A program made the position numbers and the translations under genes. From the NCBI RefSeq assembly GCF_002159555.1, contig NZ_NFIV01000001.1:248001-312000 (forward strand): DNA of 64,000 nucleotides, in the 5' to 3' direction. The stretch comes from Muribaculum sp. An289 (GTDB lineage Bacteria; Bacteroidota; Bacteroidia; Bacteroidales; UBA932). The notes beneath the pieces are model-generated. The model was not told the DNA's origin, did no database searches, and saw only the letters and a list, made by a program, of their open reading frames with translations. Below are positions 27,059 to 35,696 of the stretch, piece by piece; position 1 is the first letter of the stretch; every line of letters begins with the position of its first letter.

Positions 27059-30000
27059 TCACTTGTCCTGTCCGTCGTCCTGCACGTCCTGCTTGTCCTG
27101 TTTGTCCTGTTTGTCCTGTTTGTCCTGTTTTTTCTGCTCTTCGAATTTCACAGGTTCGTAATTCCAGCCGCCTCCGAGAGCCTTGTAAAGCTCTACAAAC
27201 GCGAGATATTCGTTCAGGATGGCGTTGCTGTAATTGACCTCGGCATCGAAATACTGCCTCTGCGCGTCCAGAAGGTCGAGATACATGATATCCCCGTTTA
27301 TATAACGTAATCTCGCCAGTTCGAGATACTTGTCGGTAGCTTCGAAGAAACTGCGCTGCAAACCGGCGCTGCGATGGGCATTGTCATAATTGATTATCGC
27401 ATCGTTCACTTCCTTGAACGCCGTAAGGACACATTTTTCATACTCCAACCTGGCTTGGTCGAAGGCCGCTATCTCGGCTTCATATTTGGCCTTTTTCTTT
27501 CCGAAAGAAAAAATAGGCGAGGTCAGGTTGCCGAGAATATAAAGGTAAGGGGAACTGAAAAGCCCCTCGAATGAATTGTTCTCCAACGGGCCGGAAAGAC
27601 TGAACACCAGGCGCGGGAAACGGTCCGCCCAGGCTATGCCCACGGCGGCCTCTGCCGCATCCATATTGCGTTCCGCCATGCGGATGTCGGGACGACGGAG
27701 CAGAAGTTCGGACGGCAAGCCTACCGGGGTTTCCTTTGGAAGGATGATATTGTCGAAGGAATCGCGCCTTTCCACCTTGCCCGGGAACTCTCCTGCAAGC
27801 AGGGCTATCTGACTTTCTTTCTGTGCTATGCGTGTTTCCAAATCAGGTATGAGGGTGGCCGCACTTGCCAGTTCCACCTTCGCCTGCTGGTATGGAATCT
27901 CCGAAGTAAGTCCGGCCTCGAAACGCAACTGGGCCTGATGTATCGCCTCACGCCGCGTATCAAGGGTATGGGTGACGATTTCCAGTTCCTTGTCGAGAGC
28001 CACGAGTTCGAAATAAGCCTTGGCCACCTCCGAAACGAGGGTCATTTCCATCGCCCTCCGAGCCTCGACGGCGGAAAGATACTCGGAAATACCTTGTTTG
28101 CGGCCCCAGCGAAGGCTGCCCCACAAGTCTATCTCCCATTCCAGTTCCAGCTTCAGACCTATTTCGGAATCGACATTCCTCGATTCCCCGGCATAATTCA
28201 TCTCTTCACGGTCGGCGTAGGCCGTCGCCCCGAGGGAAGGCCACAGGCCCGCATTGTCTATGCGGTACATATTGCGCATCTCCTCGACACGGGCGGCTGC
28301 CGACAAGATGTCCTTGTTGTTTTCAAGGACCTTCCCGATAAGGTTTACCAAGGTCGAGTCCGTATAAACGTTCCACCATTCCATGTCCGCAAGTGTCAGG
28401 GAATCCGTATGGCCCGGAACTATTTCCTCCGGCATGTCCAGCTGTGGCTCCACGCAACGCTTCATGGACGAGCATGACGAAAGGCCTATGCTGGCGACGA
28501 GAAATACGGCGACAGTCGCGACTCCGCGCGAAATATTTTTCTTCACGGTGCCTTTCCTGGATGAAAACCTGTCCTTTATCTTATATATCATCACAAAGAA
28601 GAACGGCACGAATATGATACCTATCAGGATGGCCACTATCATGCCGCAGAACAATCCGAGCGAAATGTTCCTGCTGCTTTCCGAACTCGGGCCGTTGGCA
28701 AACACCAAAGGAAGCATGCCGAGTATGAAGGCAAGCGAGGTCATGACTATAGGCCTGAACCTCATGTGCGCCGCACGGAGGGCCGAATCCACTATCTCAT
28801 GGCCGGATTCCACCTCCTTTTTGGCAAATTCCACAATCAATATGGCATTCTTCGCGACAAGGCCTATCAGCACGACAAGGCCTATCTGGAAATAGATATT
28901 GCTGTCATAACCGAAGATGAACACACCGAGAAAGGCTCCGAGGGCGGCCACAGGCATTGAAAGCAGCACCGCCAACGGCACAGACCAGCTTTCGTACTGT
29001 GCGGCAAGGAACAGGAAGACAAAGAGCATGGCAAGACCGAGAATCAGCCCTGTCTGTCCACCTTCCTTCTTCTCCTGATACGAAAGTCCGCTCCATTCAA
29101 CCCCTATATTCGAAGGCAGGTGCTTGTCGGCAATATCCTCAAGCACGGCCATCGCGACACCGGAACTGTATCCCGGTGCGGCCGAACCCGACACCGTCGC
29201 CGAATTGAACATGTTGAAACGCTTGATAGTTCCCGGGCCCGTCGTATACGAAGTCGTACCGAGGGTGGTTACAGGAAGCATCACGCCCCCGTTCCCTCTG
29301 ACGAAGAACAGGTTCAGGTTGTCCCTGTATGCCCTGTAAGGCGCATCCGCCTGGATGTACACCCTGTACACGCGGTTGAACATGTTGAAGTCATTGACAT
29401 ATACCGACCCAGTGAAAGCCTTCATAGTGGAGAAAATATCCGACATGGAAACTCCAAGAAGCTGCGCCTTGTCCCTGTCCACGTCCAGATACAGTTGCGG
29501 AATATCCGCCTGCATGTTGGAAGACACGCCGGCAAGCTCCTTTCGCTGAGAGGCATAGAACAGCATCGTATCCACAGCTCCCTGCAAATCTTCGTAAGAA
29601 GCGTCCCCGCGGGCCTCCAGAACCATCTCGAAACCTCCCGAAGAACCCATTCCCGGAATCACCGGAGGCGTATTGAGGAAGACCCTGCTTTCAGGATATT
29701 TTTCAAATTCGCTCCGCACCTGTTCCATCACATCCCGGATATTACGCTGCTCCCTCTCTTTCCATGGCTTCATTATCACGGTCAGCTGGCTTGCGGACTG
29801 GTTGGTCCCCGTACGAGGGCTCGAACCCGTCACATTGAGCACATATTCTATATTCGGATTGGACATGAGATAGTCCATGGCCCTTTCAGTAACTTTCCTC
29901 GTGCGCTCGATCGAAGCCCCTTCGGGGAGCCTCAACTCCACTGTAAAATATCCCTGGTCCTCTTCAGGAATGAAGCTGGAAGGGATGAACTCCATGAAAA

Positions 30001-31651
30001 GCACGATTGCGACGATTATTCCGCCCAAGGAAATCAGCATGGCTTTGGAATGGGATATCGCCCATCTTATCCCCCGCCCGTAAGCACGGTTCCCCTTGGC
30101 CAGCAGGACGTTTATATAACGGAAAAATTTGTTTTTCTTCCCTTTGGCCGGCCTCAGGACTATGGCGCAAAGCGCCGGGCTCAGAGTCAGGGCGACGATT
30201 GTCGAAATGATGACCGAAACCGCAATCGTTATGGTAAACTGCCTGTAAAGCTGTCCGGTGATGCCCGAAAGGAAGCTCACGGGAACGAAAACGGCACAGA
30301 GCACCATCGATGTGGCTATCAAGGCGCCGCTCAATCCGCCCATGGCCTTCTTCGTAGCCTCATACGGGGACAGCCCTTCCTTCTCCATAATCCTCTCGAC
30401 ATTCTCGACAACGACTATGGCATCATCCACCACTATTCCTATGGCCAGGATAAGGCCGAGAAGGGTCATCAGGTTCAGGGTGAAGCCGAATACAAGCATC
30501 ACCCCGAATGTTCCGATAAGCGAGATAGGCACGGCCACGACCGGTATCAAAGTCGCCCTCCAGCTTTGCAGCGAAAGGAAAACGACAATGATTACGAGAA
30601 GCAGGGCCTCGAAAAGAGTCCGGTAGACATGGTGTATGGACTGCGATATGTACTGGGTCATGTCGAACGGAATATTGTACGACATACCGTCAGGAAAACT
30701 CTGGCTTATGGCCTCCATCTCCGCCTTCACGTTTTCAGCGACCTCGATGGCATTCGCCCCGGGGAGCATATACACATCGAGCACGGCTGCATTGCCTCCG
30801 TTGATACCGCTCTCGGTATTGTATGACTGCGCTTCGAGAGAAACACGCGCCACATCCTTCATCCTGATTATCGCCCCGTCAGGACTTGCACGGAGGACAA
30901 TGTTTTCAAAATCCGTCACCGTGGACAGCCTCCCCCGGGTGGTTATCGGAACGGTTATCTCAACACCGCTCTCCGACGGGGCGCGACCCAACTGTCCTGC
31001 GGCAGCCTCCCTGTTCTGGTCGCGGAGGGCCTTCTGGATATCCTGGACGGTAAGCCCGAGGCTCGCCAGCCTGTCGGGCATCACCCATATCTGCATTGCA
31101 TAATAACGGCTTCCTATGTTGGAAACACGTCCTACCCCGGGAACACGCCTGAGCATGTCGAGCACATTGAGTGTCGCATAGTTGCTGAGGTATATTTCAT
31201 CGAATTTGGGGTCATTCGAAAGAAGGGTCACCGTCAGAAGTTTGCTCGAAGACTGCTTCTCGACGGAGATACCGTCCTGGACGACCTCCGCCGGCAAACG
31301 CGACTCGGCGAGTTTAACCCTGTTCTGAATCTCGACGGCGGCCAAATCCGGGTCGGAAGATATGTCGAAAGTGACATTCAGCGTAAAACTTCCCGTATTG
31401 GTACTCGAGGATTCCATGTAAAGCATTCCCGGAGTACCGTTCAATTCCTGTTCTATAGGGGTTGCCACGGCCTGAGACACCGTAAGGGCGCTCGCCCCGG
31501 GATAGGAAGCCGTAACCCTCACCACCGGAGGGATAATCTGCGGATACTGGTCGACAGGAAGCATGATCAACCCGATACATCCGACTATTACGATTATTAT
31601 CGATATTACGGCGGAGAATATCGGCCTATCTATAAAGAAATCAGCTTTCAT
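27059..31651 (-). CDS. RND efflux permease fused to an outer-membrane channel (AcrB-NodT/TolC fusion)
   Basis: 1530 residues in one open frame. Residues 1-1035 form an HAE1-type RND permease: MKADFFIDRPIFSAV start, porter domain with YPGASALTVSQAV, GIVVDDAIVVVENVER with the TM4 Asp pair, and GLVAKNAILIVEFAK with the TM10 lysine. Residues 1036-1530 form a complete NodT-type outer-membrane factor, including an internal lipoprotein signal ending IGLSSC (Cys1060) and the two TolC-like repeats (EEMRNMYRIDNAGLWPSLGA..., AEAAVGIAWADRFPRLVF). In-frame GTG at 28546, preceded by AGGAAAGG, could be a separate start for the channel. The C-terminus ends in Lys-Gln-Asp repeats. The adaptor gene lies six bases upstream. 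Expected role: tripartite export of drugs or other amphiphiles. Confidence 0.9.
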   Translation of the reverse strand: MKADFFIDRPIFSAVISIIIVIVGCIGLIMLPVDQYPQIIPPVVRVTASYPGASALTVSQAVATPIEQELNGTPGMLYMESSSTNTGSFTLNVTFDISSDPDLAAVEIQNRVKLAESRLPAEVVQDGISVEKQSSSKLLTVTLLSNDPKFDEIYLSNYATLNVLDMLRRVPGVGRVSNIGSRYYAMQIWVMPDRLASLGLTVQDIQKALRDQNREAAAGQLGRAPSESGVEITVPITTRGRLSTVTDFENIVLRASPDGAIIRMKDVARVSLEAQSYNTESGINGGNAAVLDVYMLPGANAIEVAENVKAEMEAISQSFPDGMSYNIPFDMTQYISQSIHHVYRTLFEALLLVIIVVFLSLQSWRATLIPVVAVPISLIGTFGVMLVFGFTLNLMTLLGLILAIGIVVDDAIVVVENVERIMEKEGLSPYEATKKAMGGLSGALIATSMVLCAVFVPVSFLSGITGQLYRQFTITIAVSVIISTIVALTLSPALCAIVLRPAKGKKNKFFRYINVLLAKGNRAYGRGIRWAISHSKAMLISLGGIIVAIVLFMEFIPSSFIPEEDQGYFTVELRLPEGASIERTRKVTERAMDYLMSNPNIEYVLNVTGSSPRTGTNQSASQLTVIMKPWKEREQRNIRDVMEQVRSEFEKYPESRVFLNTPPVIPGMGSSGGFEMVLEARGDASYEDLQGAVDTMLFYASQRKELAGVSSNMQADIPQLYLDVDRDKAQLLGVSMSDIFSTMKAFTGSVYVNDFNMFNRVYRVYIQADAPYRAYRDNLNLFFVRGNGGVMLPVTTLGTTSYTTGPGTIKRFNMFNSATVSGSAAPGYSSGVAMAVLEDIADKHLPSNIGVEWSGLSYQEKKEGGQTGLILGLAMLFVFLFLAAQYESWSVPLAVLLSMPVAALGAFLGVFIFGYDSNIYFQIGLVVLIGLVAKNAILIVEFAKKEVESGHEIVDSALRAAHMRFRPIVMTSLAFILGMLPLVFANGPSSESSRNISLGLFCGMIVAILIGIIFVPFFFVMIYKIKDRFSSRKGTVKKNISRGVATVAVFLVASIGLSSCSSMKRCVEPQLDMPEEIVPGHTDSLTLADMEWWNVYTDSTLVNLIGKVLENNKDILSAAARVEEMRNMYRIDNAGLWPSLGATAYADREEMNYAGESRNVDSEIGLKLELEWEIDLWGSLRWGRKQGISEYLSAVEARRAMEMTLVSEVAKAYFELVALDKELEIVTHTLDTRREAIHQAQLRFEAGLTSEIPYQQAKVELASAATLIPDLETRIAQKESQIALLAGEFPGKVERRDSFDNIILPKETPVGLPSELLLRRPDIRMAERNMDAAEAAVGIAWADRFPRLVFSLSGPLENNSFEGLFSSPYLYILGNLTSPIFSFGKKKAKYEAEIAAFDQARLEYEKCVLTAFKEVNDAIINYDNAHRSAGLQRSFFEATDKYLELARLRYINGDIMYLDLLDAQRQYFDAEVNYSNAILNEYLAFVELYKALGGGWNYEPVKFEEQKKQDKQDKQDKQDKQDVQDDGQDK
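27080..27135 (-). repeat. 9-bp tandem repeat coding KQD repeats
   Basis: TTTGTCCTG is repeated about four times in perfect tandem (imperfect copies on either side), giving the (K)QDKQDKQD tail of the fusion protein. The repeat is in phase with codons (nine bases), so copy changes would alter tail length without frameshift. Confidence 0.85.
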
Positions 31652-31657
31652 ACCTCA

Positions 31658-32869
31658 TCAGTCTTCTATGGGTTCTACCACCGTTACCTTCTGACCGTGG
31701 GTCAGTTTATGGAAGCCTTCCGTAACTATCCTCTCGTTAGGCACGAGACCGCGTTCCACGACAGTCCTGTTCCCTACTTCCGGGCCGAGTTCGATAAAAC
31801 GCTTTTCGACTTCGCTGTCAGGCTGTACGACAAAGATATAGGCTCCGCCCTTCTCTATCACTATGGCCTTGTTCGGGACCGTCACCGCATCCTTACGGAC
31901 ATCGAGGAGGAGTTTCACCCTTGTCGTCTGTCCCGGAAGCAATATCCTGTCCGGATTCGGCATTTCCGCCCTTACGGAAAACGTACCGGTATTGGGATCT
32001 ACCTGAGGGTCGGCAAAATCTACGATACCCTCCAGCGGATATACGGTATTGTCAGGAAGGGTTATGGTTATGTACGGGTCCCATGTTCTGGTGCTGTCCT
32101 TCTGTCCAAGGTTCACATTCCTGGCCTTTGAACGGAGATAATCCAGTCCCGTCATACTGAAATCGACCCTCACCGTGTCGCTTTTCACAATCGTGGCGAG
32201 CAACGACTTTCCTCCCGGGCCCACAAGGGTACCTATATCCACGTTCCTCTCTGAAATGAACCCCGATATCGGAGACTGCACGGCGGTGTATTCCAACGCC
32301 AGACGGGCCTGCGCAAGGTCGGCCTCGCTCATCTCCACATCGGCCGTGGCACTTTCGTAAGAAGCGATGGCATTTTCAAGGTCGAGCTGGCTGGCGGCAT
32401 TCTGCTCGTAAAGCGGCCTGATGCGGTTCAAATCCCTTTCCGCTTTCAGGGCCAGCGCCTTGTCCTTGTTCAGCTGGGCCTTCGCCTTATCCACCCTCGC
32501 ACGGTAAAGCCTCGGGTCTATGATGAAAAGGGTCTGTCCTTTTTCGATGTACGTACCTTCTTCGAAAAGCATCTGTTCGAGATAGCCTTCGACCCTGGCA
32601 CGCACCTCGACGAATTGTTGTGCCCTGATACGCCCGACATACTCTCCGTAAATCTCGACATCCCTTGTACCGACGGTTTCCGTAACGACGGTAGGATATA
32701 CCGGAGGGGCAGGCTTCGGCCTCGTCAGCAGACAAATGGCCGTAATGATTCCGGCGGTTACTATCAGTATGGCAATCCATGCAACGAGGCTCACCTTTTT
32801 CAAACCGAAGGCGATTTTCTTAATAAAACTGTTTATCGCTTCGAAAAAACCCGCTATCGTAAATCTCAT
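31658..32869 (-). CDS. RND periplasmic adaptor (AcrA/MexA family), membrane anchored
   Basis: 403 residues. Unlike the adaptor at 1.3 kb it has no lipobox; instead residues about 30-48 (AWIAILIVTAGIITAICLL) form a signal anchor. The lipoyl half motif VEVRARVEGYLEQMLFEEGTYIEKGQ, a long alpha-hairpin (about 110-190) and second half VQSPISGFISERNVDIGTLV follow, then the beta-barrel (ITLPDNTVYPLEGIVDFADPQVD) and C-terminal AIVIEKGGAYIFVV. It begins the operon: adaptor, permease-channel fusion, LuxR-type protein, with gaps of six and three bases. Confidence 0.93.
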   Translation of the reverse strand: MRFTIAGFFEAINSFIKKIAFGLKKVSLVAWIAILIVTAGIITAICLLTRPKPAPPVYPTVVTETVGTRDVEIYGEYVGRIRAQQFVEVRARVEGYLEQMLFEEGTYIEKGQTLFIIDPRLYRARVDKAKAQLNKDKALALKAERDLNRIRPLYEQNAASQLDLENAIASYESATADVEMSEADLAQARLALEYTAVQSPISGFISERNVDIGTLVGPGGKSLLATIVKSDTVRVDFSMTGLDYLRSKARNVNLGQKDSTRTWDPYITITLPDNTVYPLEGIVDFADPQVDPNTGTFSVRAEMPNPDRILLPGQTTRVKLLLDVRKDAVTVPNKAIVIEKGGAYIFVVQPDSEVEKRFIELGPEVGNRTVVERGLVPNERIVTEGFHKLTHGQKVTVVEPIED

Positions 32870-32942
32870 TTCAGTCTGTTTTCAATAATGTTCCAATCTA
32901 ATACGATAATTACAATTTTCAAAAATAGCGTTTTTTTGTTTA

Positions 32943-32980
32943 CAAAAATCGTGCGGAGGCAGAAAACTGTCTCCGCACGA
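32943..32980 (-). terminator. Terminator of the GH109-like gene
   Basis: CGTGCGGAGGCAG (32950-32962) pairs with CTGTCTCCGCACG (32967-32979), one mismatch; on the minus strand ATTTTTG follows. A TATTTTTG at 32927-32920 (minus) just beyond could serve the adaptor operon. Confidence 0.82.
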
Positions 32981-33007
32981 TAAATTTTAACAGTATTTTA
33001 CCGGAAA

Positions 33008-34396
33008 TTATTCCGCGAAAGCATGGCGGTAGCCCTGAATCTTCTGCCATCCGCCCCTTGTAAAGTCCGGAACGGCGACCGGAGCGGAATTGTTCTCTAT
33101 CGAGATTCTCGAAAGCTCACCGAGGCAGCACCATTCCGCAAGGTCGTAGACATCCATGTCCAAAGGAAGGCCGTTGTTCAGGCAATATATCAGACGGTAG
33201 TCCATTATGAAGTCCATTCCGCCGTGGCCTCCTACCTTTTTGGCCATTTCTTCAAGTTCCTTGACGATAGGATGTTTGTATTTTTCCATGAGAGCGGCCT
33301 TCACCTCGGGCGAAACAGCCCCGTGCATATTGAGGTTTTCATGGTCAGGAATCTCGTCCGACATGATTTGCTCCGGACGGAAACAGTATTCCTCTATAGG
33401 GTATTTGCTTGCGTAACCGTCCGTACCGGTGAGCTGGTACATCCTGCTGTAAGGGCGCGGAGACATCACATCGTGCTGGATATGAATGGTTTTACCGTTG
33501 GCAGTACGGATAAGGGTATGGGTATGGTCTCCGTTCTGGAAGTTTTCAGGACGTTCCCCGGTAGTACGCTCCACGTATGCCGGACCGTTCACCGCCTTGG
33601 TATCCATCGAAACGAGGGTCACCATCCTGTCGCCCCTGTGGATGTCGAGCAACTGGCAGGCAGGGCCCATGCCATGTGTCGCGTAAACGTCGCCGCGGAA
33701 CTCTTCATTGAAGGACATCCTCCAGTTGTTCCAATAATACGGCCAGAACTCTTCGAGGTTGTGGATATAAGCACCCTCTACAGCGAGGATTTCCCCGAAC
33801 AGACCGTGCTGCGCCATATTCAGAGTCGTCATCTCGAAGAAGTCGTAAACACAGTTTTCAAGCTGCATGCAATGTTTGCGTGTTCTTTCGGAAGTATTGA
33901 TAAGTGTCCATATTTCATCGAGATTCATTGCGGCAGGAACTTCTATGGCGACATGCTTTCCGTGCTCCATCGCATATACGGCCATTTCGGTATGATGCTT
34001 CCAGTCCGTACAGATGTACACCAGGTCTATGTCCTCGCGGTCGCAAAGCTGTTTCCAGGCATCTTCGGTTCCAGAATAGGCAGGGACATCCGAAAGACCA
34101 GCATCACGCATAACCTTTTGTGCCCTTTCCACCATTTCCGGCCTGATATCGCACAGGGCGGCTATCCTGGCGCCCGGCACGTAAACATACCTCTCTATTG
34201 CACCTATTCCCCTCATTCCGAGACCGATGAAACCGACTCTCACAGTATCGATAGGCTCGGTGGCGAGACCTATGACATCTTCCTGGCCGGCAGGCCTTTC
34301 AGGGACGACAGTATAAATGGTCCTGTCGATTTCTCCGCCGCAGGCCGAAATCAGAAGGGCTGCAACGGCGGCAACAAAAAACATGGATTTTTTCAT
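33008..34396 (-). CDS. GH109-like Gfo/Idh/MocA family lipoprotein (candidate alpha-N-acetylgalactosaminidase)
   Basis: 462 residues from MKKSMFFVAAVAALLISAC; lipobox ISAC. The frame stays open far upstream, but that part is antisense to the kinase gene and has no signal peptide. The NAD-binding motif VGFIGLGMRGIGAIER is near residue 50. EVPAAMNLDEIW and the ATHGMGPACQLLDIHRGDRM block match the GH109 branch of the oxidoreductase family, as do the C-terminal FIMDYRLIYCLNNGLPLDMDVYD and CCLGELSRISIENNS. GH109 enzymes cleave terminal alpha-GalNAc by an NAD-dependent elimination mechanism. The divergent neighbour is a NahK-like kinase, which supports amino-sugar metabolism. Substrate is inferred, not shown. 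Confidence 0.82.
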   Translation of the reverse strand: MKKSMFFVAAVAALLISACGGEIDRTIYTVVPERPAGQEDVIGLATEPIDTVRVGFIGLGMRGIGAIERYVYVPGARIAALCDIRPEMVERAQKVMRDAGLSDVPAYSGTEDAWKQLCDREDIDLVYICTDWKHHTEMAVYAMEHGKHVAIEVPAAMNLDEIWTLINTSERTRKHCMQLENCVYDFFEMTTLNMAQHGLFGEILAVEGAYIHNLEEFWPYYWNNWRMSFNEEFRGDVYATHGMGPACQLLDIHRGDRMVTLVSMDTKAVNGPAYVERTTGERPENFQNGDHTHTLIRTANGKTIHIQHDVMSPRPYSRMYQLTGTDGYASKYPIEEYCFRPEQIMSDEIPDHENLNMHGAVSPEVKAALMEKYKHPIVKELEEMAKKVGGHGGMDFIMDYRLIYCLNNGLPLDMDVYDLAEWCCLGELSRISIENNSAPVAVPDFTRGGWQKIQGYRHAFAE

Positions 34397-34422
34397 GATT
34401 CGATACATTAAAGTTATGGCGG

Positions 34423-34430
34423 CAAAATTA
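34423..34430 (-). promoter_or_regulatory. -7 element for the GH109-like gene
   Basis: On the minus strand TAATTTTG (TAnnTTTG), 27 bases before the start. The -33 box is not obvious. Confidence 0.5.
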
Positions 34431-34515
34431 CATATAAAATCCCGAATTACGAACCGGACAGGGAAAAACAGGGCAGTCAAGTGATGATTTATTATGGAAA
34501 AACGAAACCCTTGGC

Positions 34516-34523
34516 TATCTTTG
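34516..34523 (+). promoter_or_regulatory. -7 element for the NahK-like kinase
   Basis: TATCTTTG, 24 bases before the start codon at 34547. It lies 86 bases from the divergent -7 element, so the two genes share a control region. Confidence 0.6.
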
Positions 34524-34546
34524 CAGGATAAACAGTTCCGACAGAC

Positions 34547-35665
34547 ATGAAAGACATTGACAGATACCTCCGGATAGCGGACAATTTCCTTTATGAAGGG
34601 AAAATCCTCTCGATTGAGCCGTACGGCGACGGGCTCATCAACGACACTTTCAGGATAACCACTTCGGAAGAAGCGCCGGACTACATGCTGCAACGCATCA
34701 ACCATTCCGTTTTCAGGAACGTCGCGATGCTCCAGGACAATATCCGTAAAGTGACCGGCCATCTGTACGAAAGGAAAAAGGCCGCCGGCGAAACGGACCT
34801 TGAGCGCAAAGTACTGAGATTCATCGACAACAAAGACGGCGAAAACTATATCTACGACCAGGATACCGCAAGTTACTGGAGGATGATGGCATTCATCCCG
34901 GATGCCCTTACCTACGACTCCGTAACCCCGGAGAACGCATACAAGACGGGGCTGGCCATAAGCCGTTTCCACTCGGAACTTTCCGACATGGGAGAAAGGC
35001 TCGGGGAGACAATCCCGCACTTCCATGACATGGCCTACCGGTTGGAAGAGTTCAGGCAGGCCGTCCGTGCCGACAAGGCCTCCCGTGCAGCCTCCGTCCA
35101 AGGGCTCATAGAGGAAATAGAGTCGAGGGCCGAGGACATGACGGCGGCCGAAAGACTTTACGCGGCAGGAAAACTGCCCAAACGCATCTGCCACTGCGAC
35201 ACGAAAGTCAACAATCTCCTGTTCGACAAGGACGGCGAAGTCCTTGCCGTGATAGACCTCGACACTGTCATGCCGAGCTTCATTTTCTCGGATTACGGGG
35301 ATTTTCTGAGGACGGCGGCAAATTTTACCGCCGAAGACGACCCGGACACGGAAAAAGTCGGATTCGACCATAAAATATTCGAGGCGTTCACCGAAGGGTA
35401 CCTCGAAGGCGCAAAAGAGTTCATAACGCCGGTCGAAACGCTCATGCTGCCGTTTGCCGTAAGGCTTTTCCCATACATGCAGTGCGTGCGTTTTCTCGGA
35501 GACTATATCAACGGGGACACATATTATAAAATAAAATATCCCGGACACAACCTCGCAAGGGCGGAAAACCAGATGGCCCTGCTGAAAAGCATCGAAAAAT
35601 ACGATAAGGACGGCGCCATGGCCTCTTTCATCGCAACCTGCATCCGGCAACCGGATAATGTATAA
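34547..35665 (+). CDS. Phosphotransferase-family sugar kinase (NahK-like)
   Basis: 372-residue cytosolic kinase of the aminoglycoside/choline kinase fold. The N-terminal nucleotide-binding part has EPYGDGLINDTFRIT and YMLQRINHSVFRN, as in N-acetylhexosamine 1-kinase. The catalytic loop is CHCDTKVNNLLFD (about residues 215-227), and the metal-binding motif AVIDLDTVMPSFIFSDYGDF follows. Family members phosphorylate GlcNAc/GalNAc or related sugars at C1. It is divergent from the GH109-like gene, so a GalNAc salvage role is plausible, but other hexosamines are not excluded. Confidence 0.82.
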   Translation: MKDIDRYLRIADNFLYEGKILSIEPYGDGLINDTFRITTSEEAPDYMLQRINHSVFRNVAMLQDNIRKVTGHLYERKKAAGETDLERKVLRFIDNKDGENYIYDQDTASYWRMMAFIPDALTYDSVTPENAYKTGLAISRFHSELSDMGERLGETIPHFHDMAYRLEEFRQAVRADKASRAASVQGLIEEIESRAEDMTAAERLYAAGKLPKRICHCDTKVNNLLFDKDGEVLAVIDLDTVMPSFIFSDYGDFLRTAANFTAEDDPDTEKVGFDHKIFEAFTEGYLEGAKEFITPVETLMLPFAVRLFPYMQCVRFLGDYINGDTYYKIKYPGHNLARAENQMALLKSIEKYDKDGAMASFIATCIRQPDNV

Positions 35666-35696
35666 GCGGATAATGTATCATAAATTTTGTCATAAA

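Noticed and set aside
34397-35650. N-terminal extension of the GH109-like gene to an 880-residue protein (minus strand)
   Set aside because: The extension is antisense to the NahK-like kinase, places the lipoprotein signal in the middle, and has no recognisable domain.
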